Assembly (NCBI RefSeq): GCF_029227915.1
Contig: NC_079877.1
Coordinates: 25,321,851 to 25,385,850, forward strand
Direction of reading: 5' to 3'
DNA from: Hydractinia symbiolongicarpus
Lineage: Eukaryota > Cnidaria > Hydrozoa > Anthoathecata > Hydractiniidae
Length of the DNA: 64,000 nt
Below, in pieces: positions 55,624 through 64,000 of the stretch. The notes below the pieces were generated by a model that was given only the letters and a program-made list of their open reading frames with translations, searched no databases and was not told where the DNA came from. Each line of letters begins with the position of its first letter. Within the stretch, counting starts at the first letter, position 1. The position numbers and the translations under genes are program-made.

Positions 55624-56238
55624 ATGTTCAAATTCTATAACAACTCCGTAGAGACAAGGGATTTTTACAGCGAACCAACTGTGCTCGATATTGACGAGGT
55701 TCAAATTGAAAAAATAGTAATAAGCGATCCAATCCAAACCAACAAGGATAAGGATGAGCGACTCGTGATCGGTTATAAACATGATAGCAAAATATCATCA
55801 CTATTGATCATAACGCCAAAGGGGCTGTATTCTAAAGGTGCATCCAGATACGATGATGGATCCTCCCTTACAATGTCATTTGATATGTATAACCAACCTG
55901 AATGGCTGGAAAAGTATAAGTGTATCCTGGCCAGGATTGAGAAACTATATGGTAGCGAATTCACGACCTCATCAGTGAAGAACAGTGGATACCTGAACAC
56001 AAAAATTAAAGAATGGGAGGTTAAAATAAACACTTATTTCTACGATCAACCACTACCACTGAAGCAGCCTTGCAAATGCATATGTATAATAAAACTAAGC
56101 AGCATCTATAAGCAAAACTCCAAGCATTACCCGCAAGTCTCACTTGAGGAGTGTAAATACAAACCTGTTCAACAACCATTAAGGACACGACACCTTATTG
56201 ATTTAGATAACGACGAGGAACCATTCGTTGTGATATAG
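55624..56238 (+). CDS. Polinton accessory ORF D
   Basis: 204 residues from ATG 55624, open. It has a conserved core (LDIDEVQIEKIVISDP; LLIITPKGLYS; DGSSLT; ILARIEKLYGSEFTTSS), a CKCICIIKL cysteine cluster and an acidic C-terminus (DLDNDEEPF). No known family recognised. The strong conservation with the copy at 1444-1962 shows it is a real gene of this element lineage. A DNA-binding or replication role is possible but unsupported. Confidence 0.6.
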   Translation: MFKFYNNSVETRDFYSEPTVLDIDEVQIEKIVISDPIQTNKDKDERLVIGYKHDSKISSLLIITPKGLYSKGASRYDDGSSLTMSFDMYNQPEWLEKYKCILARIEKLYGSEFTTSSVKNSGYLNTKIKEWEVKINTYFYDQPLPLKQPCKCICIIKLSSIYKQNSKHYPQVSLEECKYKPVQQPLRTRHLIDLDNDEEPFVVI

Positions 56239-56286
56239 TTAAAACTCGATAGATTTTTGTATACAACATTAGTATACAAAATAAAC

Positions 56287-56589
56287 ATGAATGATTTAAA
56301 AAAAGAAGCCAGAGAGCTGGGTATCCGTGGCTACTCCACCATGAAGAAGGCTGAAATTATGAAGGCAATTAATAAAATTAAATATAAAGATATTGCAACG
56401 CAGACCCTCGGTCCTCATTGTAAAAAATGTCTAGAAATCACATCTATGAAGCTTTTAGAGGAATACATAAGAGGCCTCGAAGCAAAACAGAAACGAACAA
56501 TAATTTATGACGGAGATTTCATGGTTGACGCTAGTACAGGTGAGGTTGTGGGTATCGTCTCATTTGTTAATGAACAAATTAGATTATGA
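56287..56589 (+). CDS. Polinton SAP-like ORF C
   Basis: 100 residues from ATG 56287. Residues 3-30 (LKKEARELGIRGYSTMKKAE) resemble a SAP/Rho-N-type DNA-binding motif. A CxxC pair and a YDGDFMVDASTGEVVG block follow. Open in this copy; the left-hand copy is deleted. It converges with ORF B, which is on the opposite strand 18 bases downstream. Confidence 0.55.
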   Translation: MNDLKKEARELGIRGYSTMKKAEIMKAINKIKYKDIATQTLGPHCKKCLEITSMKLLEEYIRGLEAKQKRTIIYDGDFMVDASTGEVVGIVSFVNEQIRL

Positions 56590-56607
56590 AATATTTAGGC
56601 AGTTCGT

Positions 56608-57245
56608 CTAGGTAGCGCTTGCATATTGCACAAACTGCAAGTTTTTTAACAATTCTACTCTCGCCTCATCGCGGCCTTTGGCCACAAGTGCTTGTCTCTC
56701 TTGTTCATTAATCGTTTTCACAATCTTTTTAGTACGCTGACGGATTAGTTCTTTTAATAGGAGATATTTTTTCTTCTCTTGCATTATCAGGCTAAATTCA
56801 TAATCACTTATCACTCCATTCTCAATCGCCCTTGATATAAGGTCCACAATCCTTTTTCAATTTCGTTTCCGCTAATAATCTTATACTATCATGTTTTTTG
56901 CGTTTATAGTTCAGCTTCTTTCCACCTTGTTTTAAAGCAGTCTGCCCCAATCCAACGGCTATTGAGATTCCTCCCATCGCGACGGCCAGAGGTACGCCGA
57001 TGCCGCTGAGCATACTAGCGATACCTACGCCTGATGTTATCACGCTTACGGCGAGCAATCGGTGGTCCATGTAGTGTACCTAAGTCCCAATCATCCCAAA
57101 TTTCTTACTGAGTTTTTCTCGCTGCTTGACCTCGCTTCTCAGAAACTGTTCGATCACTTCTATTTTCTTTAATCGATACACGCGCCCCTCGTTATTCTCA
57201 TGATCCGGTGCACTCGGCGGTAAGCTCGGGTAAAGTTTTGTAATA
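56608..57245 (-). pseudogene. Polinton accessory ORF B, broken copy
   Basis: Matches the intact gene at 417-1064 throughout, including the SGIGVPLAVAMGGISIAVG hairpin. A TAG replaces the Trp codon before VHYMDH (near 57080), and a frameshift near 56845 splits the C-terminal helical part. Confidence 0.7.
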
Positions 57246-57253
57246 TCCGACAA

Positions 57254-57953
57254 TTATTTTATAAGCATGCACATCGTTAGTCCTACGAATAAAACGTTTT
57301 TGTCATGGTGATATTCATCCGTCAACATAATATTTAGTTGATCCGTCGAGCCCTTCAAAGGGAAGTAAACAGGGGTTTCAAAGTTCCACGTCAGCATGTC
57401 TCCCCAGTTATTTAACTCCTTCGTTTCAAGCATAGCCAGTATATTGGATCTTTTTCCATTAAGAAGGCATCTTTCCTCATCGAGTTGGTGGCAAACAAGT
57501 CTAAGCCTTTTGTATACATCAGTCTTGTATAAGCTATCGTGATCACCTTCTGTAAACATTGACTTGGTATCAAAATTATATCCCATAAAATCCGTCAATG
57601 TTTTATCAACTATCGCAACATAGCCCTTGCTAACTCTTACTTTACATACTCCGTTTCTAAGTACGAAAAGTTTGATCCTTCCTACCGAATGCTCGTTTAC
57701 TATGGCAGCGAGATCCTCAATCCTATACAGACCTTTCTTGATAGTGATGAGGGTTTCAAAATCCCCAACTGTAAAGTCCCCATCATTGGTAGACCCAGGC
57801 GTCGCTTTGTAAATCTTGATATCATTTTTTTTTGAAAAGGTTCAGATAGGTAGGTTGAATGCTAATAGACTTCAATGCGATCATAGTATCCTCCTCCAGA
57901 TATTCATCAAAGACTATTGGTTTCTCAATAGTCGTAATATATAACTGCTTCAT
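57254..57953 (-). pseudogene. Polinton accessory ORF A, frameshifted
   Basis: From ATG 57953 the first ~45 residues (MKQLYITTIEKPIVFDEYLEE) run into an A-run at 57825-57834, where a one-base slip is needed to continue through TPGSTNDGDFTVGDFETLI and KVRVSKGYVAIVDK to the conserved MFTEGDHDSLYKTDVY region. The frame stops at 57254. The left-hand copy (63-413) lacks the central part. Function unknown. Confidence 0.6.
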
Positions 57954-57971
57954 CTTTTCTTTAAAGAAAAG

Positions 57972-58281
57972 ATGAATATTTATAGCTATAATCCTACAGC
58001 AAAATACAAGTCCAACAGAGGCGAGTGGCCTCTCGGTATAACTAACTTGAATCATCAAGACATCTACGTGAGTACGACTGAACACATTTCCTTGGCCTTC
58101 CCACAGTTTACCAAATACCCCATCAAAGTTTCCACTAATATGTTGAACGATCCCGTGAGGGTAAATTGGAAAGGCCAAGCCTTGAATTATTAGAACATCC
58201 AATTAAATTTTTCTTGTCATTGCGCGACAACGGCGTTGGGGATCTCTGCCAAACACATGAGTGGCTCCGTACCCTTCGTTA
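57972..58281 (+). pseudogene. Polinton accessory ORF F1, frameshifted
   Basis: Begins at ATG 57972, divergent from ORF A. The frame runs 73 codons (GITNLNHQDIYVSTTEHISL). A one-base shift near 58185 would extend it by ~30 residues (KFFLSLRDNGVGDLCQTHEW) to a stop at about 58281. No known domain. A structural role is possible because it lies next to F2 and capsid genes. Confidence 0.45.
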
Positions 58282-58311
58282 ACTCAATATTTAAATTTCA
58301 CTAACTACCAC

Positions 58312-59100
58312 ATGCGTGGCATTCTCGCGAGAATGAAGGTACCTATGCCATTCGAAGGAGGCTTTTCACAATATGATAACCCCTATTCCACCTCGGGATA
58401 CGCGCAGGTATGTCGTGAGCATGGTGTGGATGCCAACGTTTTGTACAAGTTCAAAGCAGTCATGTCATCATTGACGAGTGGTAGATGGTGGCCGCAGGTT
58501 GACGGAGATTGGGCCAAATTCATCATACCAACCTCCCAAGGTCTGACATCGGAGGGTCTAACCAAGCTTAGTGAAAGTATACGCGTCTATGTTGTCTTAT
58601 CGCTAGGATCCCAAGCGAGTGCAAAGGCCTCAATTCTAGGCTCTAACGCCGATAACTATACAGCGAGGCAAATATTATTGCAGAAATTCGAGGATATGGT
58701 TCAACGTAAGGAAAACGTAGGTCAAGACATTATAGAATTTCAAAAGGTGCTCCAGTATGCACGAACACCAGTCAATTTCGCCGTAATGACCAGCGTATAC
58801 ATGCTTCCTTCAAATATGGAACTACGCATTGGAAAGATTGTGGGATATAACAACAACGTTTTAATCGCGTCCTCTAACATAGGTGTAGGTGTAGAGCTAG
58901 ATCTGAACACCATGAGCCTTGTTGTCAAACATAAGGCAGCCTTCACCACACTTCCCAGGCAATATATCGAGTCGAAGAAAACCACGCCTCATACCAAGGA
59001 AGCTGCTGTTCATGATGATACCAAGGCCACCGTTATCACGTTGGGAGTAGGATTGATACTCGCATATGTGTTTTATCAACATACTAGACTTTTCATCAAT
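58312..59100 (+). CDS. Polinton ORF F2, possible virion protein with C-terminal membrane segment
   Basis: Open from about 58261 to 59205; the first in-frame ATG is 58312, and the frame further upstream lacks an ATG (it opens with GTG). An ATG at 58257 in another frame may be the original start, lost by a small indel. About 260 residues contain FEGGFSQYDNPYSTSGYAQ, DGDWAKFIIPTSQG and a hydrophobic end (TVITLGVGLILAYVF). The frame past ~59100 overlaps ORF G on the other strand and is probably not genuine. No family recognised; location between other structural ORFs suggests a capsid-associated protein. Confidence 0.5.
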
Positions 59101-60383
59101 TCTTACTCCTGTTACCCACATAGGCAACAACAATACCTACAGCACCTGCTATGGCCAAGTACAGGTGTGTCGCTACATATTCGACAACTTTGGAGGCTAC
59201 CCTGAAGAAAAATGATATGATGGTGCCAATGATTCCTGGTAATGCAGCACCCGCTTTGCCTGCCAAATATTTTAAAAATTTCCCGAGTCTCTCTAATTGT
59301 TTTTGAACGAAACTTTTGCTACCACTACCTCCTCCTCCTGCTGCTGCCCCACTACAACCTGTCAGTGCTAAGACCAAAGTCGAGATAAGTAAGCCAATGG
59401 CTGATACGACACTAGCGATAGTGATCCCCTGCTCCTTGAATAGAATGGTCAATTTCTCCCGCAAGGATACATCATCTCCAGCGATCTTCATCAAAATCTC
59501 TTTGATAATTTTCAGCTGGCTTTGAATCTCGGAGGAAAATACGCCGTGTTGCTCTCGTAGGGCATCCTGGAATCTCTTTATCTCTTTGTTCCAAATGTCT
59601 ATCTGTTCCTAGGTTGCACTAGGGTTGGCCTTCTTTTTGTCCTCGAGACTTTTGATCTGCTCATCTCTCACGAGTATCTTGTTTTCCAACATCCTCAGCT
59701 GACCACGGATCGTTCGAATACCTTGATCTAGTCCCCTTCTCTCACGATCCGTGAATATCTCGCCTCCTCCAAACGAAGTATCTTCCATCAAGCTCTCCGT
59801 ATCGTCGAGTACTTTCCCGAGCAGTGGCTCCATCTCGATAGTGTCATCATTTGCCTTGACCCGCTCCATATCTTTTAAGAGCCTCCCAGCCGTTGGCGTG
59901 ATAGGTGTACTATAGCCTTCGAACCCCATACGCCTCAAGCGATTCTTGGGGCGTAGCATCCTCAGCAGTATCGATCCAATAATTCTAAATTCGCCATTAT
60001 CTTCCCTTGTGAGTCTTATATCATCGAAAAAAAGCTGGTTATTGTTCAGCCTAAAATTGTAGGTATCGCATCTAGCTTCGGCTCCTCATTCAACCCCATT
60101 GCAAGGTGTTTGTAAAAGCTAACAACCTTTAACCTTTTCAGACTTTCCCCTTGACTTAGCGTAGTGTCGTCTCCTTCCTTCTCCAGCAACCTCGCAACCA
60201 TTCCGGTTGACTTAGCGTGGTGTCTGTCTCAGTCGCTTCTATCCCACTCGCATGAGACTCAGTGCTTGTTCCTTGAATATCCTCAAGCCTAAGAATTTCG
60301 CTCTCGCTACTAAACTCCTCAGGCTCGTCTGGAATGCGTTCCTCTGGCGTAAAGTCTCCTTCGTATATTGGATTAATAGGCAT
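59096..60383 (-). pseudogene. Polinton ORF G, large coiled-coil/membrane protein, interrupted
   Basis: One gene read in pieces: an acidic N-terminus from ATG 60383 (MPINPIYEGDFTPEERIPDE); a frameshifted middle (LKRLKVVSFYKHL; LNNNQLFFDDIRL); a long helical section from 59959 (RGQLRMLENKILV); a TAG at 59611-59609; then, still in frame, FNKE/REKL helices and a Gly-rich linker. It ends in hydrophobic segments (SAIGLLISTLVLALTG, AGKAGAALPGIIGTIISFFF, LYLAIAGAVGIVVAYV). This C-terminal arrangement is frequent in cnidarian Polinton-associated proteins as I know them. At least one stop and one or two shifts. Possible membrane or virion component. Confidence 0.65.
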
Positions 60384-60414
60384 TTATTTCAAACCGCACC
60401 GCTATAAATAAAAG

Positions 60415-61262
60415 ATGTCTGTTTTTGGTAACTTAGATCCAAATAAGGAGGTAAAAGAGATGTATGGGAAAAAACAAAGGGGGAAGGTATTGCACGTGCC
60501 ATCCATAATTAATCAAAATGAGGACTTGTATGTTGAACGACGTAATTTTTCCCGGCTCAATAAAGTTGTTGTTTGACTTGGAATTGACTGGTACAAACAG
60601 CAAGGGTACCATAGTTTCAAATATTGGCAAAGCTCTGGTGCAAAATATCCGCATTACTTTGAATGGTAACGAAATTCAAAACATACAAGATTTTAACATA
60701 TTGGCGACGTATAAGGATCTCTTCAAAATTCGAGCGGAATAACAACCTGATCCTTCAGGGCATCAACCCCAACGACGGCACCGTGAGGGCTCTCCAAGTC
60801 AAAGCCAGCGACCATGTTGGTAATAACGAGGAAAAGGCGATCGCTTGACACGAGATCTCCCTTTTTACCAAGCTGCACTCCACGATCGATTAACTTTTGT
60901 CGTGCATTTTGCGAGATACGATCAGGTCATCAAAGATGCTAGTACTCCGGCATCTGGAAGCACTGCGGCCAAGGCAGCCGATGCTGCCTATAAGATTAGC
61001 AATATCTGCCTAGAATTTGACAAGGTGGTCAATGACGAATTGGCAAGTGCTATAATGTCGCGCTACAGCCGTGTCTTGCTCAAGCAAGTCCCGACGATAC
61101 AATCCACGGGTCTGGGCAACCTCTGCAAAGGCTTAGCGACGGTATTACTCTTCACATGACCAAGAAGGGCGACGGCACGGGTGATATACGGTGTTACGTA
61201 TTCCTCCTAATGGACGCGCAATTGAATATTTTGGATGGTAGGTTTCACAGTGTCGAATATTA
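60415..61262 (+). pseudogene. Polinton major capsid protein, fragmented
   Basis: Starts at ATG 60415 (MSVFGNLDPNKEVKEMYGKK). Homology shifts frame near 60525, 60738 and 60845. Diagnostic blocks are KLLFDLELTGTNSKG, RITLNGNEIQNIQDFNIL, DLPFYQAALHDRLTF and SNICLEFDKVVNDELA, matching the double-jelly-roll capsid protein of Polintons. A final block (FLLMDAQLNILDGRF) lies just before 61262. The region between about 61130 and 61190 is too short for the second jelly roll, so there is an internal deletion as well as frameshifts. Confidence 0.75.
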
Positions 61263-61303
61263 AAAGCATCAATTTTTTTGTAGGCCTTGGGTCTACAAAA
61301 TAA

Positions 61304-61698
61304 ATGGCAAGCATAGCAGTACTCGCAGGTGGAGCAATAATTAATCCCCTTGCCTTCAGTGGGTCAAATTTTTTGTTCAGTAAGCTCTCAGGTCATGGTT
61401 AAGAGGAAAGAAAACGTCATAACGAGGCTGTAGAAAAATTGCAGGCGGCCCAAGCTCAGTGGGTGCGCGATAGACAACAAAAAATAGACTGGTATAACCG
61501 ACGGCGGGAGGAACAAAGATGGGTCAAAGTCTCAAGGAATTGGATGAAGGAATGAGGGAGTATTTCATCGCGACAATTGAGAAAGCTCCAAAATTATCCA
61601 ATTTTTATGTCCCATCGAAGCAGCAACAAGACGGTGAGTTGACGCTCATTATTGGCTCCTTAGTCCTTTTAGGGTTCGTGGCGTACAAGTATATGTAA
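61304..61698 (+). pseudogene. Polinton small accessory ORF, interrupted
   Basis: From ATG 61304 (MASIAVLAGGAIINPLAFSG) to a TAA after GHG. The same frame then continues as a charged helix (EERKRHNEAVEKLQAAQAQ), and a second frame gives LKELDEGMREYFIATIEK and a C-terminal membrane segment (LIIGSLVLLGFVAYKYM). This order is familiar from Polinton-encoded proteins of cnidarians. It sits between capsid protein and integrase. One stop and one shift. Confidence 0.6.
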
Positions 61699-61722
61699 TA
61701 ACATTTTCGATATGTAATAAAT

Positions 61723-62723
61723 ATGTCAAAAGCAAAGCATGTTGTTACTCCAGAAGAAGCAAAAAAATTAAGCAACATCTATTACCAACCAGAACATCTA
61801 TGGACTGGAAGAAAAGCTATCAAATTGCTAGTTAAGAGCTCTGGTCTTTCCAAAAAGAAAGTCATACTGCTAAGTCGCCAGCTATTATAGCTCAGACATA
61901 TCAAAGGTCCGAAAAAGATCAACAATCCGCATTTCACTGTTACGAGACCCAATGAGATCCACCAGTTTGATCCCTTGTACATGCCCCATGATAAGGTCTA
62001 TGGAAACACGTACAAATATATACTAACAGGCATCGATGTGGCCTCACGATTCAAGGTGGCGAGGCCCCTCAGAACCAAAAAGGCTCATGAGATCGCGGAG
62101 ATGCTCAAGGACATATACAAAGCGGGACCTCTCCGCTATCCAAAGACTTTCCAGTGCGATAACGGTAGTGAATTCAAATCGGATTTAACGAAATTGCTGG
62201 AAGGTAAATGAGTGGAAATCAAAAGGGCAACTACCAAGTACCATCATATTTTCACCGCCTTTGTCGAATCGTATAATAAGGTGCTCGCCGAGAGACTCTT
62301 CAAGCCTCAAGATGCCCAGGAGCTGGTCAGTGACGAAACCAGTACCACCTGGGTCAAGCACTTGTACAATATTGTGAAATGCATGAACAACACCAAGACT
62401 GCGATGATATCTATTAAGTTAAGGCGATAAAACTCGAGGAAGTCCCACTTGCAAAAAGTAAGGAATATTCCGAGGAAAAACCGTTACCCGACGACGGCCT
62501 TTACCTCCATCTTCTACAGCCTGGAGAGGAGCATAGTGACTCTAAAAGACGCGCGACTGACGCTTTTTGGAGCAAGAAAACATACAGGCTCGACCGTATC
62601 GTAACTGGTACGAGGTTGTTATACTATTTGGCAGATGGACCTGATCGAGGTTGTGTGGCGGAAGAATTAATGTTGATTCCAGAGGATGTTGAAATACCTC
62701 CGGAGCATGTGAAAGAATGGTGA
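61723..62723 (+). pseudogene. Polinton integrase (rve family), interrupted
   Basis: From ATG 61723. The N-terminal part (YYQPEHLWTGRKAIKLL) is cut by a stop near 61888. The catalytic core shows the D,D,E set: Asp in IHQFDPLYM, Asp in CDNGSEFKSD and Glu in FVESYNKVLAERLF. A TGA lies at 62209-62211, between the second Asp and the Glu. A shift near 62425 leads into the C-terminal part (PLPDDGLYLHLL; ATDAFWSKKTYRL; ELMLIPEDVEIPPEH), ending at 62723. Retroviral-type integrases of this form insert Polintons with a 6-bp target duplication. Not functional here. Confidence 0.88.
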
Positions 62724-62774
62724 CAAATTCTCGATTTTTGTGGTTCATAAGAGCTACAAAAACCATATCAGCGA

Positions 62775-63532
62775 CTATGACATGCTGATATCATACATCC
62801 CCTCGAATAACTCGCGTGTGGCGTCATCGGGTAAACTAAAATGATTTCGCCATGAATTAGCTATACCAAGATTATCATCCTTGAACCTGTTCCATGTATG
62901 TACGGCGTTGGGATCGTCACATATTGGATTCCTTTTTACCATATCTGGATACATCTCCTGTAGGGTACGCAGCTGATCGTTTAGACATCGACGTTGACAA
63001 CGAATAATGTAATGAGGGTGTTGGCCCTTTTTTTACATTCATTAGGATATTTCTTGTCAATAACACAGAGTACACTATCATGGGGATAACCACTAGGAAC
63101 ATACCGATCACGAAGCTCCGCATTTTCCAAGGTTCGTAGATCTAGCCGTCTCTCTCGCTCTTGCAGGTCATCGTTGAGTATTGCCAGGGCTTGACGATGT
63201 TCTTCGATTTCATTTTGTAATTTTTCCACACCTCTTTTAGTTAGCCATTTCATGACCTCAATAGCCCTTGGTTTTCGAGATCTATGTGCAATCTCTAATG
63301 GACCATCCAATGTCAGGAAAGCCTCGTCTCCGGTTACTTCCTTGGACAGTGCGTCTAATGCACCATCTGTTATCTCATGACGAGTCGTGGTTTTTACAAC
63401 TCTGTATGTCGCCTTTACATCAACAATACCCAGAAACCTTCCCAAATCAGCGCGTTTAAACATTGGTTGGTCCTGATTGTTTACCAATATCTCAATGGTA
63501 GGCAATGTGTTAAATAATGTAATTGAGGACAT
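62775..63532 (-). pseudogene. KilA-N/MSV199-type DNA virus protein, one frameshift
   Basis: Starts at ATG 63532. Residues ~10-95 fit an MSV199/KilA-N-like N-terminal domain (MFKRADLGRFLGIVDVKATY; RKPRAIEVMKWLTKRGVEKL). Next comes a coiled coil (LAILNDDLQERERRLD) and a DUF3627-type C-terminal part (RYVPSGYPHDSVLCVIDKK). A one-base shift near 63015 then continues as CQRRCLNDQLRTLQEMYPDM and SWRNHFSLPDDATRELF to a TAG at 62777-62775. Such proteins are typical of iridoviruses and related large DNA viruses and are also found in Polintons; function there is regulatory or unknown. Confidence 0.75.
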
Positions 63533-63543
63533 ATTTATTTAAT

Positions 63544-63735
63544 TTACATTACTCCAACCAGGGTCCCAATGAGTAGGACGGTTATGAAAAAATACTTCCT
63601 CTGATACCTTACCCTCTCCATGACCTCATTTAACTATTCCTGAAGGGCTTCCAGTTGACTTTCCAGATAGGGTATGCGTTCGAGCTCTTCATGACAGGCT
63701 TTCAGCTGATATTTTAATGTTCTTATGTATGACAT
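63544..63735 (-). pseudogene. Polinton small coiled-coil membrane ORF
   Basis: From ATG 63735, 33 codons of coiled coil (YLESQLEALQE), a TAG, then in the same frame a basic stretch and a single membrane segment (YFFITVLLIGTLVGVM) to a TAA at 63544. It begins 4 bases after the ATPase stop and lies just upstream of the KilA-N gene on the same strand. Confidence 0.45.
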
Positions 63736-63739
63736 TTAT

Positions 63740-64000
63740 TTAATCCAATATACTCCAGGCTCTGGGATGCTCCAGCCTAATATACAAACAGGCATGTTTT
63801 GATCCTTTAAGTTGAGTTTTAATGATGTCCCAATCGTCTATCAGGTTGGTTTCTTCGTCCACCAATTTTAAATCGGAGCGTTCACTAGGGTACCACATAA
63901 ACAGCTGCTTTTTCTGCCGGCGGAAGTTCTTGGAGATTGCCGTGTAAGTTTGCGTAAGGATCCAACAGTTGTGCCTTCGATGTCTCCCAGAGATTGCGAG
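63740..64000 (-). CDS. Packaging ATPase (FtsK/A32-like), C-terminal part
   Basis: 86 residues reading in from the window edge. The blocks SGRHRRHNCWILTQTYTAI and KNFRRQKKQLFMWYPSERSD match the sensor/C-terminal region of the A32-like genome-packaging ATPase of Polintons and large DNA viruses. It ends at TAA 63742-63740. Walker A and B motifs would lie beyond 64000. No interruption in the visible part. Confidence 0.75.
   Translation of the reverse strand, partial: LAISGRHRRHNCWILTQTYTAISKNFRRQKKQLFMWYPSERSDLKLVDEETNLIDDWDIIKTQLKGSKHACLYIRLEHPRAWSILD

Larger units (their letters stand above)
55260..64000. mobile_element. Polinton/Maverick-type element (right), decayed, open at right edge
   Basis: Contains the hallmark set of a polintovirus-like transposon: FtsK/A32-like packaging ATPase (63740-64000), retroviral-type integrase (61723-62723) and double-jelly-roll capsid protein fragments (60415-61262). 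A KilA-N/MSV199 protein and about eight accessory ORFs accompany them. Protein-primed DNA polymerase B and the maturation protease are not in view and may lie beyond 64000. Most genes have stops or 1-base shifts, so this copy is not functional. ORFs E-A match the remnant at 1-2140 in inverse orientation. The left end is near 55260-55310, but no clear terminal repeat or 6-bp target duplication was identified. Confidence 0.88.

Noticed and set aside
1-64000. One giant Polinton bounded by the two inverted ORF blocks
   Set aside because: The interior holds spliced host genes (Spire, receptors) and unrelated transposons. The blocks are coding regions, not terminal repeats, and the right block is internal to a larger element.

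Overview
The window is eukaryotic. It is A+T-rich, most genes are split by GT/AG introns with conserved phase, and it is dense in transposons. The transposon mix (Polinton/Maverick, Penelope-like, Helitron, Harbinger, hAT, a tRNA-derived SINE) together with animal domains (Spire, Ig, FN3, CUB) points to a metazoan. Several Polinton accessory proteins look like ones I know from cnidarians, so I suggest a cnidarian, probably a hydrozoan. That is inference, not proof.

Layout. 1-2235 is the end of a decayed Polinton-like element. 2240-10200 is mostly non-coding, with a Harbinger transposon (3969-5621) and short tandem repeats. 10244-13884 (+) is a two-exon Spire actin-nucleator gene. 16269-16968 (+) is a two-exon gene for a small secreted 8-cysteine peptide. 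19319-48932 (-) is a cluster of related cell-surface genes. Gene 1 (19319-23552) encodes signal peptide, Ig, Ig, FN3, CUB and a hydrophobic GPI-type tail. A broken copy lies at 27191-28208. Gene 2 (34650-48932) encodes signal peptide, Ig, Ig, CUB, a glycosylation-repeat stalk and a GPI-type tail. All the module exons sit in phase 1, which explains how FN3 and stalk units can be gained or lost. Gene 2 carries a 6.4-kb head-to-tail Helitron array in one intron, and a hAT element plus a YqaJ-nuclease pseudogene in another. Between gene 1 and gene 2 lie a segmental duplication, a 3.1-kb TIR transposon with target-site duplication, and the 128-bp tandem repeat it landed in.

49957-53502 is a head-to-head pair of nearly identical Penelope-like retroelements. 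55260-64000 is a second, larger Polinton-like element. It carries packaging ATPase, KilA-N/MSV199-type protein, integrase, major capsid protein fragments and several lineage-specific ORFs, nearly all with stops or frameshifts. It lies in the opposite orientation to the left remnant.

The host genes that look functional are Spire, the cysteine-rich peptide gene and gene 2. Gene 1 differs from an open frame by one base. The Ig/CUB cluster is the most interesting host system: a small multigene family of probable GPI-anchored receptors with local duplication and pseudogenes, the pattern seen in self/non-self or immune receptor clusters. No function is shown by the sequence alone.
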